Positions 25,274 through 32,693 of a DNA stretch of 64,000 nt are shown in pieces. The translations under genes and the position numbers were made by a program. This stretch comes from Kibdelosporangium banguiense. Lineage in GTDB: Bacteria > Actinomycetota > Actinomycetes > Mycobacteriales > Pseudonocardiaceae. Each line of letters starts with the position of its first letter. Position 1 is the stretch's first letter. Under the pieces are notes generated by a model. The model did not search any database. It was not told the DNA's origin and saw nothing but the letters and a program-made list of their open reading frames with translations. Location of the stretch: contig NZ_JAGINW010000001.1 in assembly GCF_017876405.1 (NCBI RefSeq), positions 12,227,203 through 12,291,202 on the forward strand. The letters are read 5' to 3'.

Positions 25274-25582
25274 GTGCGCGAAGTCCAGACGAAGGTTGCC
25301 CAGGCCGCGGACAAGCTCGGCCTGCACGCCAACGCTCCCACGCTGACCCTGACGCTGCTCTCCGAGATCGGCCGGCTGTCCGACGAGGTGCTCGCGGCCA
25401 CCGCCAACGGCCGCCGGCCGTTCCGCCCCACCGAGGGGTGGGAGCAGCGGCTGGCCGATCTCGCCTTCACCGTGATCAGCCTGGCCGACCAGACCGGTGT
25501 CGACCTGGGCACCGCGCTGGACGGCACGATCGCGCGGCACGAGGCGAACGCCAAGCCGGTGGACGACCTGCCTGGCTGGTGA
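25274..25582 (+). CDS. MazG-like nucleotide pyrophosphohydrolase domain protein
   Basis: A 102-residue all-helical protein of MazG-like character. Two amphipathic helices carry LLSEIGRLSDEVLAA (Glu positions that could bind Mg) and a second block LADLAFTVISLADQTGVDLG, in which an Asp replaces the usual second acidic cluster. MazG-type enzymes hydrolyse nucleoside triphosphates to monophosphates. Conservation of the full EExxE/ExxD metal set is only partial, so activity is uncertain. It lies just downstream of ispG but has its own TAGGGT hexamer. Confidence 0.65.
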   Translation: MREVQTKVAQAADKLGLHANAPTLTLTLLSEIGRLSDEVLAATANGRRPFRPTEGWEQRLADLAFTVISLADQTGVDLGTALDGTIARHEANAKPVDDLPGW

Positions 25583-25620
25583 GCCCGGCGGCACGCCGGA
25601 TTTGAGCCTCGTCATCCGGT

Positions 25621-25649
25621 TTGACTAGCCCAAATGTCTCGTCTTGGAT
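25621..25649 (+). promoter_or_regulatory. Promoter of the VOC gene (TTGACT-17-TTGGAT)
   Basis: TTGACT at 25621-25626 and TTGGAT at 25644-25649 are separated by 17 nt. The -10 element ends 7 nt before the ATG at 25657, so the transcript would be leaderless. The second base of the -10 is T instead of the usual A. Confidence 0.4.
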
Positions 25650-25656
25650 GGGCGTT

Positions 25657-26037
25657 ATGGCCTCTTCGATCCACAACGTCTCGTTCGACGCCCGCGACGC
25701 CTACGGTCTCGCCCAGTTCTGGAGCCAGGTCGTCGGCAAGCCCATCTACGACGTGGACAAGCCGGGTGACCCCGAGGTGGCCATCGACATGGGCGACGGC
25801 AGCAACCTGTTCTTCCAGCAGGTCCCGGAAGCCAAGAGCGGCAAGAACCGCGTGCACATCTGCCTGCAGGCGAACTCCACGCGCGACGAGGAAGTCGCCC
25901 GGCTGGAAGGCCTGGGCGCGAAGATCTTCGACGACCGTCGTAACGACGACGGCACCGGATGGGTCGTCATGCACGACCCCGAGGGCAACGAATTCTGTAT
26001 CGAACGCAGCCTGGCCGAGAAGGCCGCAGCCAACTGA
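25657..26037 (+). CDS. VOC family (glyoxalase-like domain) protein
   Basis: A 126-residue vicinal-oxygen-chelate fold protein (glyoxalase_6-like) with two beta-alpha-beta-beta-beta units: SIHNVSFDARDAYGLAQFWSQVVGKP and the C-terminal WVVMHDPEGNEFCIER unit, each given in outline. The metal-site His and Glu of such proteins are seen at His6/Asp region and Glu in NEFCIE. Members act as dioxygenases, isomerases, or resistance and binding proteins; none can be chosen here. ATG 25657 is favoured over an earlier ATG at 25621 because the domain starts there and a promoter-like pair lies just upstream. The convergent amidohydrolase gene ends 3 nt away. Confidence 0.8.
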   Translation: MASSIHNVSFDARDAYGLAQFWSQVVGKPIYDVDKPGDPEVAIDMGDGSNLFFQQVPEAKSGKNRVHICLQANSTRDEEVARLEGLGAKIFDDRRNDDGTGWVVMHDPEGNEFCIERSLAEKAAAN

Positions 26038-26040
26038 AGC

Positions 26041-27486
26041 CTATGCGCGGTATGTGATCCGGCCATCCACCAAGGTCACGGCGATCGGGATTTCGCGGAG
26101 ATCCGCTGCCCCAGCCGGATCCTCGGCTGTCACGGTCAGGTCGGCGACGTCCCCGACGCGCACCTCGCTCCGGCCACGGCTGGCCGCGGCGAGCGCCACC
26201 GGCAGGGAGATCGCCTGTTCGGGGTGCCATGCCGGGCGGGAGTCGTCGGTCCGGGTCACCGCCGAGGCTATGCCGTCCCAGGGATTCAGGGGCGAGACCG
26301 GCGCGTCCGAGCCGATTTCGAGCGTGGCACCGGCTGCCAGCAAGGCGCCGTAAGGGAAAGCGTGCGCGGTGCGGCCGGCCCAGTGCTGGTCGGCGACGTC
26401 CCGGTCATCGGGCTGGTGCGCCGGCTGGACTCCGGCGATCACCCCGAGCTGGGCGAAACGCGCCAGGTCGTCGGGACGCACCAGCTGGGCATGCTCGATC
26501 CGGCCGGCACAGCCGACTTCGGCGAAGGCGTCCAGGGCGATCGTGTTGGCGTGGTCGCCGATCGCGTGCACAGCCGGGGTCAGCCCGTGCCGGGATGCCT
26601 TGCCCATCAAGGCGACCAGCTCGTCGAACGGCAACTCCAGCAGGCCGTGGGCATCCTGGCCGGGGTACGGGTCGTGACAATACGCCGTTCTGGTGTTCAG
26701 CGAGCCGTCCACGAACAGCTTGTACGGTCCGACTTTCACCATTCCACCGGTGCCCGGGAGCACATCCCCGGTCCGGCGCCCTCGCTCGATCGCGGTGTCC
26801 AGCAACGGACGCGAGACCACTGCGGACACCCGCACACCCGGCGCCCGTTCAGTCAGCCGCCGCAGCCAATCGGTAGTAGTGTCGGCATACTCGTAGTCCA
26901 CGATCTCGGTGACGCCACGCGCGGCGGCGGCATCGGTGGCCTCGAGCACCCAGGCGTCCAACTGACTCACCGAAGCCGACGGCAGTTCAGCCGTGGCTGC
27001 CATGCAATCGTTCTCCAGCAGCACACCGGTCGGGTGATCCCGGCCGATCAGCCGCAGGGCGGTCGGGCTGAGCCACAACGTGTGCAAGTCGTTGCTGAAC
27101 AACGCCACCGGCCGGCCAGGCAACGCGCGCTCCAGCAAGTCCTTGTGCGGCACGTCAGGCCAGGCCCCGTCTCGAAAGCCGTGGCCCAGCACCAGTTCGC
27201 CCACAGCGGAAGGCCGGTCTGCGAGCCGCGACACGAGCATGGTGACCACATCGGCCGCGGATGTCGCTTCAGCCAAGGGAATCCGGCGTCGGGAACTCGC
27301 CCACTGGGTAGCGTGCACGTGCACGTCCACCAAGCCGGGCAGCAGCGTGCCCCCGCCACACGCGATGACCTCGCCGGTACGCGGCAGCCCCGGCCCGATC
27401 GCGGAGACACGTCCGCCGGACACAGCCACGTCCACGCGGGGCCCGCCGGTCCCGAGTTGGACATCACACAGCAGTAGCGCGCTCAC
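26041..27486 (-). CDS. Amidohydrolase family protein (YtcJ-like)
   Basis: A 481-residue metal-dependent hydrolase. The composite N/C-terminal domain opens with LLCDVQLGTGG, then LLPGLVDVHVHATQW gives the HxH metal pair at the first barrel strand. AVHAIGDHAN and RIEHAQLVRP provide two more His ligands, and EIGSDAPVSPLNPWDGI holds the final catalytic Asp. This pattern is the YtcJ-like branch (amidohydrolase_3), whose members act on exocyclic amides and N-formyl or related groups; the physiological substrate is usually unknown. GTG 27486 is the start. It is monocistronic and divergent from the metallo-beta-lactamase-fold gene. Confidence 0.87.
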   Translation of the reverse strand: MSALLLCDVQLGTGGPRVDVAVSGGRVSAIGPGLPRTGEVIACGGGTLLPGLVDVHVHATQWASSRRRIPLAEATSAADVVTMLVSRLADRPSAVGELVLGHGFRDGAWPDVPHKDLLERALPGRPVALFSNDLHTLWLSPTALRLIGRDHPTGVLLENDCMAATAELPSASVSQLDAWVLEATDAAAARGVTEIVDYEYADTTTDWLRRLTERAPGVRVSAVVSRPLLDTAIERGRRTGDVLPGTGGMVKVGPYKLFVDGSLNTRTAYCHDPYPGQDAHGLLELPFDELVALMGKASRHGLTPAVHAIGDHANTIALDAFAEVGCAGRIEHAQLVRPDDLARFAQLGVIAGVQPAHQPDDRDVADQHWAGRTAHAFPYGALLAAGATLEIGSDAPVSPLNPWDGIASAVTRTDDSRPAWHPEQAISLPVALAAASRGRSEVRVGDVADLTVTAEDPAGAADLREIPIAVTLVDGRITYRA

Positions 27487-27511
27487 CCAGCAACGTTACC
27501 CCGCACGCGGG

Positions 27512-27517
27512 TAGGCT
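27512..27517 (+). promoter_or_regulatory. Leaderless -10 hexamer (TAGGCT) for the MBL-fold gene
   Basis: TAGGCT ends 6 nt before the GTG at 27524, with no purine-rich ribosome site in between. Confidence 0.45.
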
Positions 27518-27523
27518 GATTCA

Positions 27524-28630
27524 GTGGGAAGAAGCACAAAAAGGATGGTCAGGACCCTGCTCGGCGCGACCGCGCTCGGTCTGCTGGCCAGGGCGGTGTG
27601 GGGTGTCCCGGCGGCCATGGGCGCGGCGCCGAAGGGCAGCAGGGCCGACCGGGTCAACCGGTCGCCGCAGTTCCGCGACGGCAAGTTCCGCAACGAGCAC
27701 CCGAGCCAGTCGATGCCCAGCGGCGACATGGGCGACCTGCTACGGCGTTACCGGGAGGACAAGCCACGCCGCAAGCCAAGTGGACCCATCCCGCTTGTCA
27801 GCCCATCGGCCGAAGCGCCCGCCGACGGCCTGCACATAACGTGGTACGGCCACGCGTCCGCCCTCATCGAGATCGAGGGCTCCCGGGTGCTGTTCGATCC
27901 AGTGTGGAGCGACCGGGTCTCACCGTCCGCGCTCGTCGGCCCGAAACGGCTACACCCCGTACCGGTACCGATCGACGAGCTTCCCCCGCTGGACGCGATC
28001 GTCATCTCCCATGACCACTACGACCACCTCGACCTGCCGACCGTGCGTGCGTTGCTGCGTACCCAGCGTGCGCCATTCGTTGTGCCACTGGGTATCGGCG
28101 CACATCTGGAACGCTGGCGGGTACCCGCCGACCGGATCGTCGAGCTGGACTGGGAGGAAAGCACGCGGGCCGGCGCGCTCACCCTGACCGCCACCGCGGC
28201 CCAGCACTTCTCCGGCCGCGGCCTGTCGCGGGACGGAACCCTTTGGGCCTCTTGGGTTGTGGCCGGCCCGGCCCGGCGGGTGTTCTACAGCGGCGACACC
28301 GGTTACTTCGACGGTTTCGCCACCATCGGCGAGAAACACGGCCCCTTCGACGCGGCACTTGTGCAGATCGGCGCGTACGACCCGATGTGGCCCGATATCC
28401 ACATGACGCCCGAGGAAGGCGTGTCCACGCATATGGACGTGCATGCGCACGTGCTGATTCCCGTGCACTGGGCCACTTTCACTCTGGCGCCGCATGCGTG
28501 GGCCGAACCGGTGGATCGCCTGTGGCGCGAGGCAAAAGCCCAGGGTGTGACCCTTGCTGTGCCCAAACCGGGTGAACGCGTGGACATCGACAACCCGCCG
28601 GCGGTTGACGGATGGTGGCAAACACTTTGA
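27524..28630 (+). CDS. Metallo-beta-lactamase-fold hydrolase (UlaG/NAPE-PLD-like) with N-terminal hydrophobic segment
   Basis: A 368-residue protein. A basic start and hydrophobic helix at about residues 10-35 suggest a membrane anchor or signal. The catalytic part has ITWYGHASALIEIEG followed by the metal motif SHDHYDHLD (His163, His165, Asp167, His168), then FYSGDTGYFDG and HMTPEEGVSTHMD, and the last His in IPVHWATF. This arrangement is that of UlaG/NAPE-PLD-type MBL enzymes, which include phosphodiesterases and lactonases; the substrate is unknown. GTG 27524 is supported by a TAGGCT hexamer 6 nt upstream. A tRNA-like gene follows 57 nt after its stop. Confidence 0.85.
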   Translation: MGRSTKRMVRTLLGATALGLLARAVWGVPAAMGAAPKGSRADRVNRSPQFRDGKFRNEHPSQSMPSGDMGDLLRRYREDKPRRKPSGPIPLVSPSAEAPADGLHITWYGHASALIEIEGSRVLFDPVWSDRVSPSALVGPKRLHPVPVPIDELPPLDAIVISHDHYDHLDLPTVRALLRTQRAPFVVPLGIGAHLERWRVPADRIVELDWEESTRAGALTLTATAAQHFSGRGLSRDGTLWASWVVAGPARRVFYSGDTGYFDGFATIGEKHGPFDAALVQIGAYDPMWPDIHMTPEEGVSTHMDVHAHVLIPVHWATFTLAPHAWAEPVDRLWREAKAQGVTLAVPKPGERVDIDNPPAVDGWWQTL

Positions 28631-28687
28631 TGCGATGCACTCGAAAGGGCGTAGAGAACTGGCGCACAGTCGAGTGAGAATATGGCC

Positions 28688-28763
28688 CTCGCCATAGCTC
28701 AAGTGGGAGAGCACTCAGGCCCCCGGGCCGGAGAGGACGTCGGTTCGATTCCGGCTGGCGAGT
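28688..28763 (+). tRNA. tRNA-like gene with a 10-nt anticodon loop, decoding doubtful
   Basis: A cloverleaf can be drawn by hand. Acceptor CTCGCCA pairs perfectly with TGGCGAG. The D arm is GCTC/GAGC with an 8-nt loop containing GGG. The variable loop is AGGAC. The T arm is GTCGG/CCGGC with loop TTCGATT. The anticodon arm is 20 nt instead of 17: CTCAG pairs with CGGAG (one A-G mismatch) around a 10-nt loop GCCCCCGGGC that has no U at position 33 and could fold back on itself. Encoded CCA is absent. The body looks like a real tRNA but the loop cannot present an anticodon in the normal way, so this is a degenerate tRNA or a tRNA-like RNA. Confidence 0.6.
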
Positions 28764-28773
28764 CGAAGGACAT

Positions 28774-28798
28774 GGGCCGGCCCCGCGCGGACCGGCCC
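28774..28798 (+). terminator. Hairpin after the tRNA-like gene
   Basis: GGGCCGG (28774-28780) and CCGGCCC (28792-28798) form a perfect 7-bp GC stem with an 11-nt loop, 10 nt after the tRNA-like 3' end and 19 nt before the convergent hsp20 stop. Confidence 0.6.
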
Positions 28799-28817
28799 TG
28801 TCACTGTCCACAGTAGA

Positions 28818-29255
28818 CTACCGGGAAGCGTGGATCCGCTTCGGCCCGGATTCGCCTGCGATCTCGATCCGACGGGGCTTTGCCCGCTCGGCAACAGGAA
28901 TCCGCAACGTCAGCACGCCCGCTTCGTACGAGGCGTCCACGCGCTCGGCATCAAGGCTGTCGCCGAGGAACAACTGCCTGCTGAACACACCCAGCGGCCG
29001 TTCGGACACCTGCATCCGCACGTCCCCGCCATGCGCCGGGCGCCGTTCCACCTTGACTGTCAGCACATTGCGCTCGATGTCGAGCTCGACTGTCCGGGGG
29101 TCGACACCGGGCAGGTCGAAGTGCACGACAAACGTGTCACCGTCACGGTAGGCGTCCATCGGGATCGAGGCGGGCCTGGTCCATGTTCCCGCGGGCTGCA
29201 GCAGTTGCTGGGTCAGCCGGTCGAGCTCCCTGAACGGATCGGTGCGCATCAACAT
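28818..29255 (-). CDS. Hsp20/alpha-crystallin family small heat-shock protein
   Basis: A 145-residue small heat-shock protein, a holdase chaperone. It opens with [16 protein letters not shown], then the alpha-crystallin domain from about residue 33 ([19 protein letters not shown] to the end). It includes the conserved Leu-rich strand [14 protein letters not shown], the position of the family A-x-x-x-n-G-v-L motif. A short basic C-terminal tail follows. Divergent 76 bp away is the gene for a putative HSP18 regulator, so the pair is likely co-controlled. No HAIR (CTTGAGT) or CIRCE site is visible in the gap. Confidence 0.93.
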   Translation of the reverse strand: MLMRTDPFRELDRLTQQLLQPAGTWTRPASIPMDAYRDGDTFVVHFDLPGVDPRTVELDIERNVLTVKVERRPAHGGDVRMQVSERPLGVFSRQLFLGDSLDAERVDASYEAGVLTLRIPVAERAKPRRIEIAGESGPKRIHASR

Positions 29256-29330
29256 CGTGAAGCCCTCCTTGTCGTCTGATGCCAGTCGTTACGCACGTGC
29301 CACTGTTCTAGCATTGTCATCGTTCGGGGC

Positions 29331-29894
29331 GTGGCAGAAGGCACGCGTCAGCCCAGCGCCGCCGAGTTGCTCGCCGCGCTGGTCGTGCTGCGCGGGCTAC
29401 GCGACGACCTCGCCCGCTGGGAACCCCAGCTCATCACCGCCGCGCGCGAACTGGGAACGAGCTGGGCAAGTCTCGCCCCGGCGCTCGGCCTGGCGCTCGG
29501 CCTGGCCAGCAGGCAGGCCGTGGAACGCCGCTACTTGCGTTTGAGCCCGTTGCCATCCGGGACAAGCGTCGGTGAAGACCGCGTCCGTGAAGTCCGGGAT
29601 CAGCGCGCGGGCGACCGCGCGGTCAGCGAGTGGGCCCGTAAGAACTCCGCTGTCCTGCGGCAACTGGCTGGTCAGATCATCGGCCTGCCGGACATTCGGC
29701 CCCGGAAACTCACCGCGGCGCTGTCCGACGACGACCCGGCGGCGCTGATCGCCCCGCTCGCCGGCATCCGGGATCGCCTGCGCGCCAACCACCCTGAGCT
29801 GGCCGACCGGATCGGTGACCTCACCGGCCAGATCGACCAGCTGCGAACAACGACTAGCGCTTCCCGATCCAGGGGAACTTCACGTCCAGGTTGA
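29331..29894 (+). CDS. Putative HSP18 transcriptional regulator
   Basis: A 187-residue helical protein divergent from hsp20. The N-terminal half reads as a helix-turn-helix (AARELGTSWASLAPALGL and ASRQAVERRYLRL), a pattern of actinobacterial proteins annotated as HSP18 regulators; the C-terminal half is an Arg/Leu-rich helical region. It probably represses or tunes the small heat-shock gene; this comes from the arrangement and the HTH, not from evidence of binding. GTG 29331 is the start; TAGCAT at 29309-29314 is a possible -10. Its last 41 nt overlap the 3' end of the convergent gene. Confidence 0.65.
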   Translation: MAEGTRQPSAAELLAALVVLRGLRDDLARWEPQLITAARELGTSWASLAPALGLALGLASRQAVERRYLRLSPLPSGTSVGEDRVREVRDQRAGDRAVSEWARKNSAVLRQLAGQIIGLPDIRPRKLTAALSDDDPAALIAPLAGIRDRLRANHPELADRIGDLTGQIDQLRTTTSASRSRGTSRPG

Positions 29895-30930
29895 TCGTCA
29901 TCGTGTCGGCGACCTTGACCAGGTCCGCCTGGGACACCGGGCCGCTGACCTCCAGCCAGAGCCCGCCGGTGAGTTCCACCCAGACCTCACCGTGCTCGCT
30001 GCCCGCGGTACCGGAAGCGCCAATGAACACACCCTGCTTGCCGCGCACCGTGACTGGCGTGCCGTTGCCTGCCGTCGCGCTACCGGGCTTGTCCCTGTCG
30101 ATCTGGGCAGTCACACGCTTCTGGCCCCGTGCCTGCGGCGCGAGATCGGTGTCAAGGAGCAGGGAGTAGTCCGTCGGCGTGGTGCCCCAGACCGAGAACA
30201 AGCCTTCCTTCATGGTCTCGGGCAGCCAGCCGAAGCCGGCACTCCGGACGATCGCGGCGTTGCCGTCCGGCCGGATCGAGCGGGCGATCTGCACAACGAC
30301 CTCGCTGGCATTCGGCACGAAGTCCACCGCGAGCGTCAGCCGCTCCCCCGGTGCGGCCATCCACTCGACGAGCCCCTGTCCACCCTGCCCTTCGTCTTTC
30401 TTGCCGCCGACGTCGACCAACTGCCCCGGCACACCGTTGATGTCGACGGGGGTGATGTCACCGGGGAAGTTGGTCCGGTCAGGCAGCTTGGTGGCCTTCT
30501 GAAGAGTCAGAGTGACCCTGGATTCACCTTTTGCCGCGGGCTGGCTGGGCAGTTTCCAGATTCGCATCAACGTGCCGTCCGGCTGGCTCATCCGTTGGGA
30601 CTCCGTCGCGCCATCGGGCAGCTGGCTCGGCTGGTATTTCATCACCGGTGTCCCAGGCGGAACTGTCTCGGTCTCTGTCGCTGCCACGCTTGGCTGAGGC
30701 GGTGTTGCGGCCGGGCCGGTCGTGACCGGCTGCCCGCCGTCGCCCGTGAACAGCACGAAGGGCGTCACGACCACAGCGGCGACACCGGCCGTGAGCAGCG
30801 AAATCCCCCCTATGCCGATCCGCCTGCGGGAACTGGTCCGCCTGGCGACCTCGGCCAGCACACGGCGGTGGTCGCCGGCCCGGCCTGCCTGCTTCTCGAA
30901 CGCGTGCTTGATCATCTCTTCGGTGCTCAT
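29854..30930 (-). CDS. Single-pass membrane protein following an ECF sigma factor gene (putative anti-sigma or sensor)
   Basis: A 358-residue protein with a short cytoplasmic N-terminus (about 36 residues, containing HAFEKQAGRAGDHRRVLAEV), one TM helix at about 37-61, a Pro/Thr-rich linker and a large extracellular domain rich in beta strand. It follows the sigma factor gene by 8 nt on the same strand, the usual place of an anti-sigma factor. The N-terminal part is too short and lacks a clear zinc anti-sigma HxxxCxxC motif, so it may instead be a sensor or a downstream envelope protein. No family name is supported. Confidence 0.7.
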   Translation of the reverse strand: MSTEEMIKHAFEKQAGRAGDHRRVLAEVARRTSSRRRIGIGGISLLTAGVAAVVVTPFVLFTGDGGQPVTTGPAATPPQPSVAATETETVPPGTPVMKYQPSQLPDGATESQRMSQPDGTLMRIWKLPSQPAAKGESRVTLTLQKATKLPDRTNFPGDITPVDINGVPGQLVDVGGKKDEGQGGQGLVEWMAAPGERLTLAVDFVPNASEVVVQIARSIRPDGNAAIVRSAGFGWLPETMKEGLFSVWGTTPTDYSLLLDTDLAPQARGQKRVTAQIDRDKPGSATAGNGTPVTVRGKQGVFIGASGTAGSEHGEVWVELTGGLWLEVSGPVSQADLVKVADTMTINLDVKFPWIGKR

Positions 30931-30938
30931 GGTTTCCC

Positions 30939-31427
30939 TCAGACGTGAGTGACGGACGGGGTGACGCGCAGCGTGGCCAGCGCGCGGGAGATGTGGCTGC
31001 GGACAGTTCCCGTGCCGCAGCCCATGATCTCGGCGATCTCTTCGTCAGGCAGGTCGCTGTAGTAGCGCAGGACCAGAGCGGCTCGTTGCCGCTTCGGCAG
31101 CGCGGCGACGTCGGCCAGCAGCGCGTCCCGCTCGTCGTACCGGCTTGCCGGATCCGCCATCGCGGCCCCCAGTTCCACCATCACCTCAGGTGACTGCGGC
31201 AGGTCGGTCGACGCCTTGCGCCTGCGCCAGGACAAGAACTGGTTGGTGATCATGCGCCGGACGTAGGTCTCCGGCGACCGCAGTCCTTCGATGCGTTTCC
31301 ACTTGCGGTAGGTGCGCACGAGCACCTCCTGCACGATGTCCTCGGCCAGATGCCGGTCGCAGGTCAGCACGGTGGCGTAGCGCAACAACGCTTGCGTCCG
31401 TGCGCCGGCGAACTCTTCGAATGTCAC
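30939..31427 (-). CDS. SigE-family ECF RNA polymerase sigma factor
   Basis: A 162-residue ECF sigma factor. Region 2 contains LLRYATVLTCDRHLAEDIVQEVLVR and region 2.3/2.4 YVRRMITNQFLSWRRRK, each in outline. Region 4 is LPKRQRAALVLRYYSDLPDEEIAEIMGCGTGTVRSHISRALA, also in outline, with a clear helix-turn-helix. The SigE-50 type is common in actinomycetes. GTG 31427 is preceded by AAGGGGC at 7 nt; the frame stays open to 31490 but without an equally good start. The following gene is a single-pass membrane protein. The divergent DnaJ-NERD gene starts about 100 bp away. Confidence 0.88.
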   Translation of the reverse strand: MTFEEFAGARTQALLRYATVLTCDRHLAEDIVQEVLVRTYRKWKRIEGLRSPETYVRRMITNQFLSWRRRKASTDLPQSPEVMVELGAAMADPASRYDERDALLADVAALPKRQRAALVLRYYSDLPDEEIAEIMGCGTGTVRSHISRALATLRVTPSVTHV

Positions 31428-31519
31428 GGTGTGCCCCTTCTGCCTGTTCACTGCACACACGCCACGACTGCGCCGGTTCGTTGAAGCCATCCGCCGGAAA
31501 TGTTCGTGTCAGCACCGAA

Positions 31520-31525
31520 TATCGT
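31520..31525 (+). promoter_or_regulatory. Leaderless -10 hexamer (TATCGT) for the DnaJ-NERD gene
   Basis: TATCGT ends 6 nt before the GTG at 31532, the same spacing as at several other genes in this window. Confidence 0.4.
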
Positions 31526-31531
31526 GTCCAC

Positions 31532-32623
31532 GTGCATCGGGTCGACTTCTACGAGCTGCTTGGCGTCGACGAGGACGCTACGGCGAACGAGATCCGGTCG
31601 GCCTACCGGGCATTGGCCAAGGTCATGCACCCGGACGCGGGCGGCACCGCAGGTACGTTCCGTTTGCTGCGCGAGGCGTACGAGACCCTGTCGGACCCCG
31701 AACTGCGGGCCTACTACGACAGCGGTGAGGACGAGGAAGAAGAACCCATCCCGGCCCAGCAGCCGGTGGCAGCGGTTCGGCGCGGCCCCCGCGGCATCGT
31801 CCGCGACAACCCGGACTACATGCCGCCCCAGCCCGAGATCCCCTTCGACTCGATCCCGTGGTGGCACACCGCGGGCGAACGCCAAGTCGCCGTCCCCCAG
31901 GCAGTCCGGCCCGACCAACGGGTCCTGGCGGTGGCCGTCGCGGCCTGGATCGCCCTGCTGCTGGCATTGCTCCTGGTGGCGCCGCCGACCCCGCTGGTCG
32001 TCATCTGGCTGCTGGCGTTGGCCGCGTCCGGCGCGGTGCTCTTCAGGATGGTGAAACGGCACCTCGACGGCCGCGCCGCCAACCAGGCATTCATGGTCCG
32101 CTTCGGCGGCAACCAGGTCTTCGGCCGCCCAGGCTTCGGCAGCGACCACCGCGCCGAGCAGATGACAGCCCAGTTACTGACGACCTACCTGACGAAGCTG
32201 CCCGGTGTACGGATCTTCCACGGGCTCTCCGAACCCGGATCAGTCCTGGTCGACGTCGATCACGCGGTGCTCTGCGGCCACCGCCTCGTCCTGATCGAAT
32301 CGAAGATGTGGCTGCCCGGCCACTACGACATCGACGAGGACGGCGACATCTGGCGCAACGACCACCCGTTCCGTGGCGGCTCGACCCGCCTCGGCAGCCA
32401 GATCGCGGCGTTCCGCGGCCTCTGGCCCGACCTGGAAGTCCGCGGCGTCCTGCTGCTCTACCCGACAAGACCAGGCGAGATAACCACCGACTACACCGGC
32501 ACCCCCATCCCGCCCATGACCCCGGCCGACTTCGTCCGCGACATCGGCGCCTGGCTCGCCGCCGACCCGATAACCGTCGACAGGACCGCCTTCGCCGAGG
32601 TTCTGGCGCAGGTGGTGGGGTAG
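31532..32623 (+). CDS. J-domain protein with two TM helices and a NERD-like nuclease domain
   Basis: A 363-residue three-part protein. Residues 1-70 form a J domain with the HPD motif at 33-35 (KVMHPDAGG), which would activate an Hsp70 ATPase. Residues about 130-175 contain two adjacent hydrophobic segments forming a membrane hairpin. The C-terminal part has a NERD (nuclease-related) pattern: a conserved Glu region (RAEQMTAQLL), the Asp-containing strand VLVDVDHAVLCGHRLVLIESK and a downstream aromatic strand. GTG 31532 is chosen because the J domain starts there and TATCGT lies 6 nt upstream. A strong terminator follows. The substrate or target is unknown. Confidence 0.78.
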   Translation: MHRVDFYELLGVDEDATANEIRSAYRALAKVMHPDAGGTAGTFRLLREAYETLSDPELRAYYDSGEDEEEEPIPAQQPVAAVRRGPRGIVRDNPDYMPPQPEIPFDSIPWWHTAGERQVAVPQAVRPDQRVLAVAVAAWIALLLALLLVAPPTPLVVIWLLALAASGAVLFRMVKRHLDGRAANQAFMVRFGGNQVFGRPGFGSDHRAEQMTAQLLTTYLTKLPGVRIFHGLSEPGSVLVDVDHAVLCGHRLVLIESKMWLPGHYDIDEDGDIWRNDHPFRGGSTRLGSQIAAFRGLWPDLEVRGVLLLYPTRPGEITTDYTGTPIPPMTPADFVRDIGAWLAADPITVDRTAFAEVLAQVVG

Positions 32624-32634
32624 CTCCATGACAA

Positions 32635-32663
32635 AGGCCGACGGCTTGGGTAGCCGTCGGCCT
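32635..32663. terminator. Strong bidirectional terminator
   Basis: AGGCCGACGGCT and AGCCGTCGGCCT form a perfect 12-bp stem around TGGGT, between the convergent DnaJ-NERD gene (stop 32623) and the sigma factor gene (stop 32694). Confidence 0.8.
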
Positions 32664-32693
32664 GGACATAGCGGGAACTAGTCAGCGGGGCAG

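Noticed and set aside
28688-28763. Calling the tRNA-like element a functional proline, arginine or glycine tRNA
   Set aside because: The 10-nt loop without U33 gives no defensible anticodon.
29256-29330. HAIR or CIRCE element in the hsp20 promoter
   Set aside because: Neither CTTGAGT-type nor CIRCE-type inverted repeats are present.
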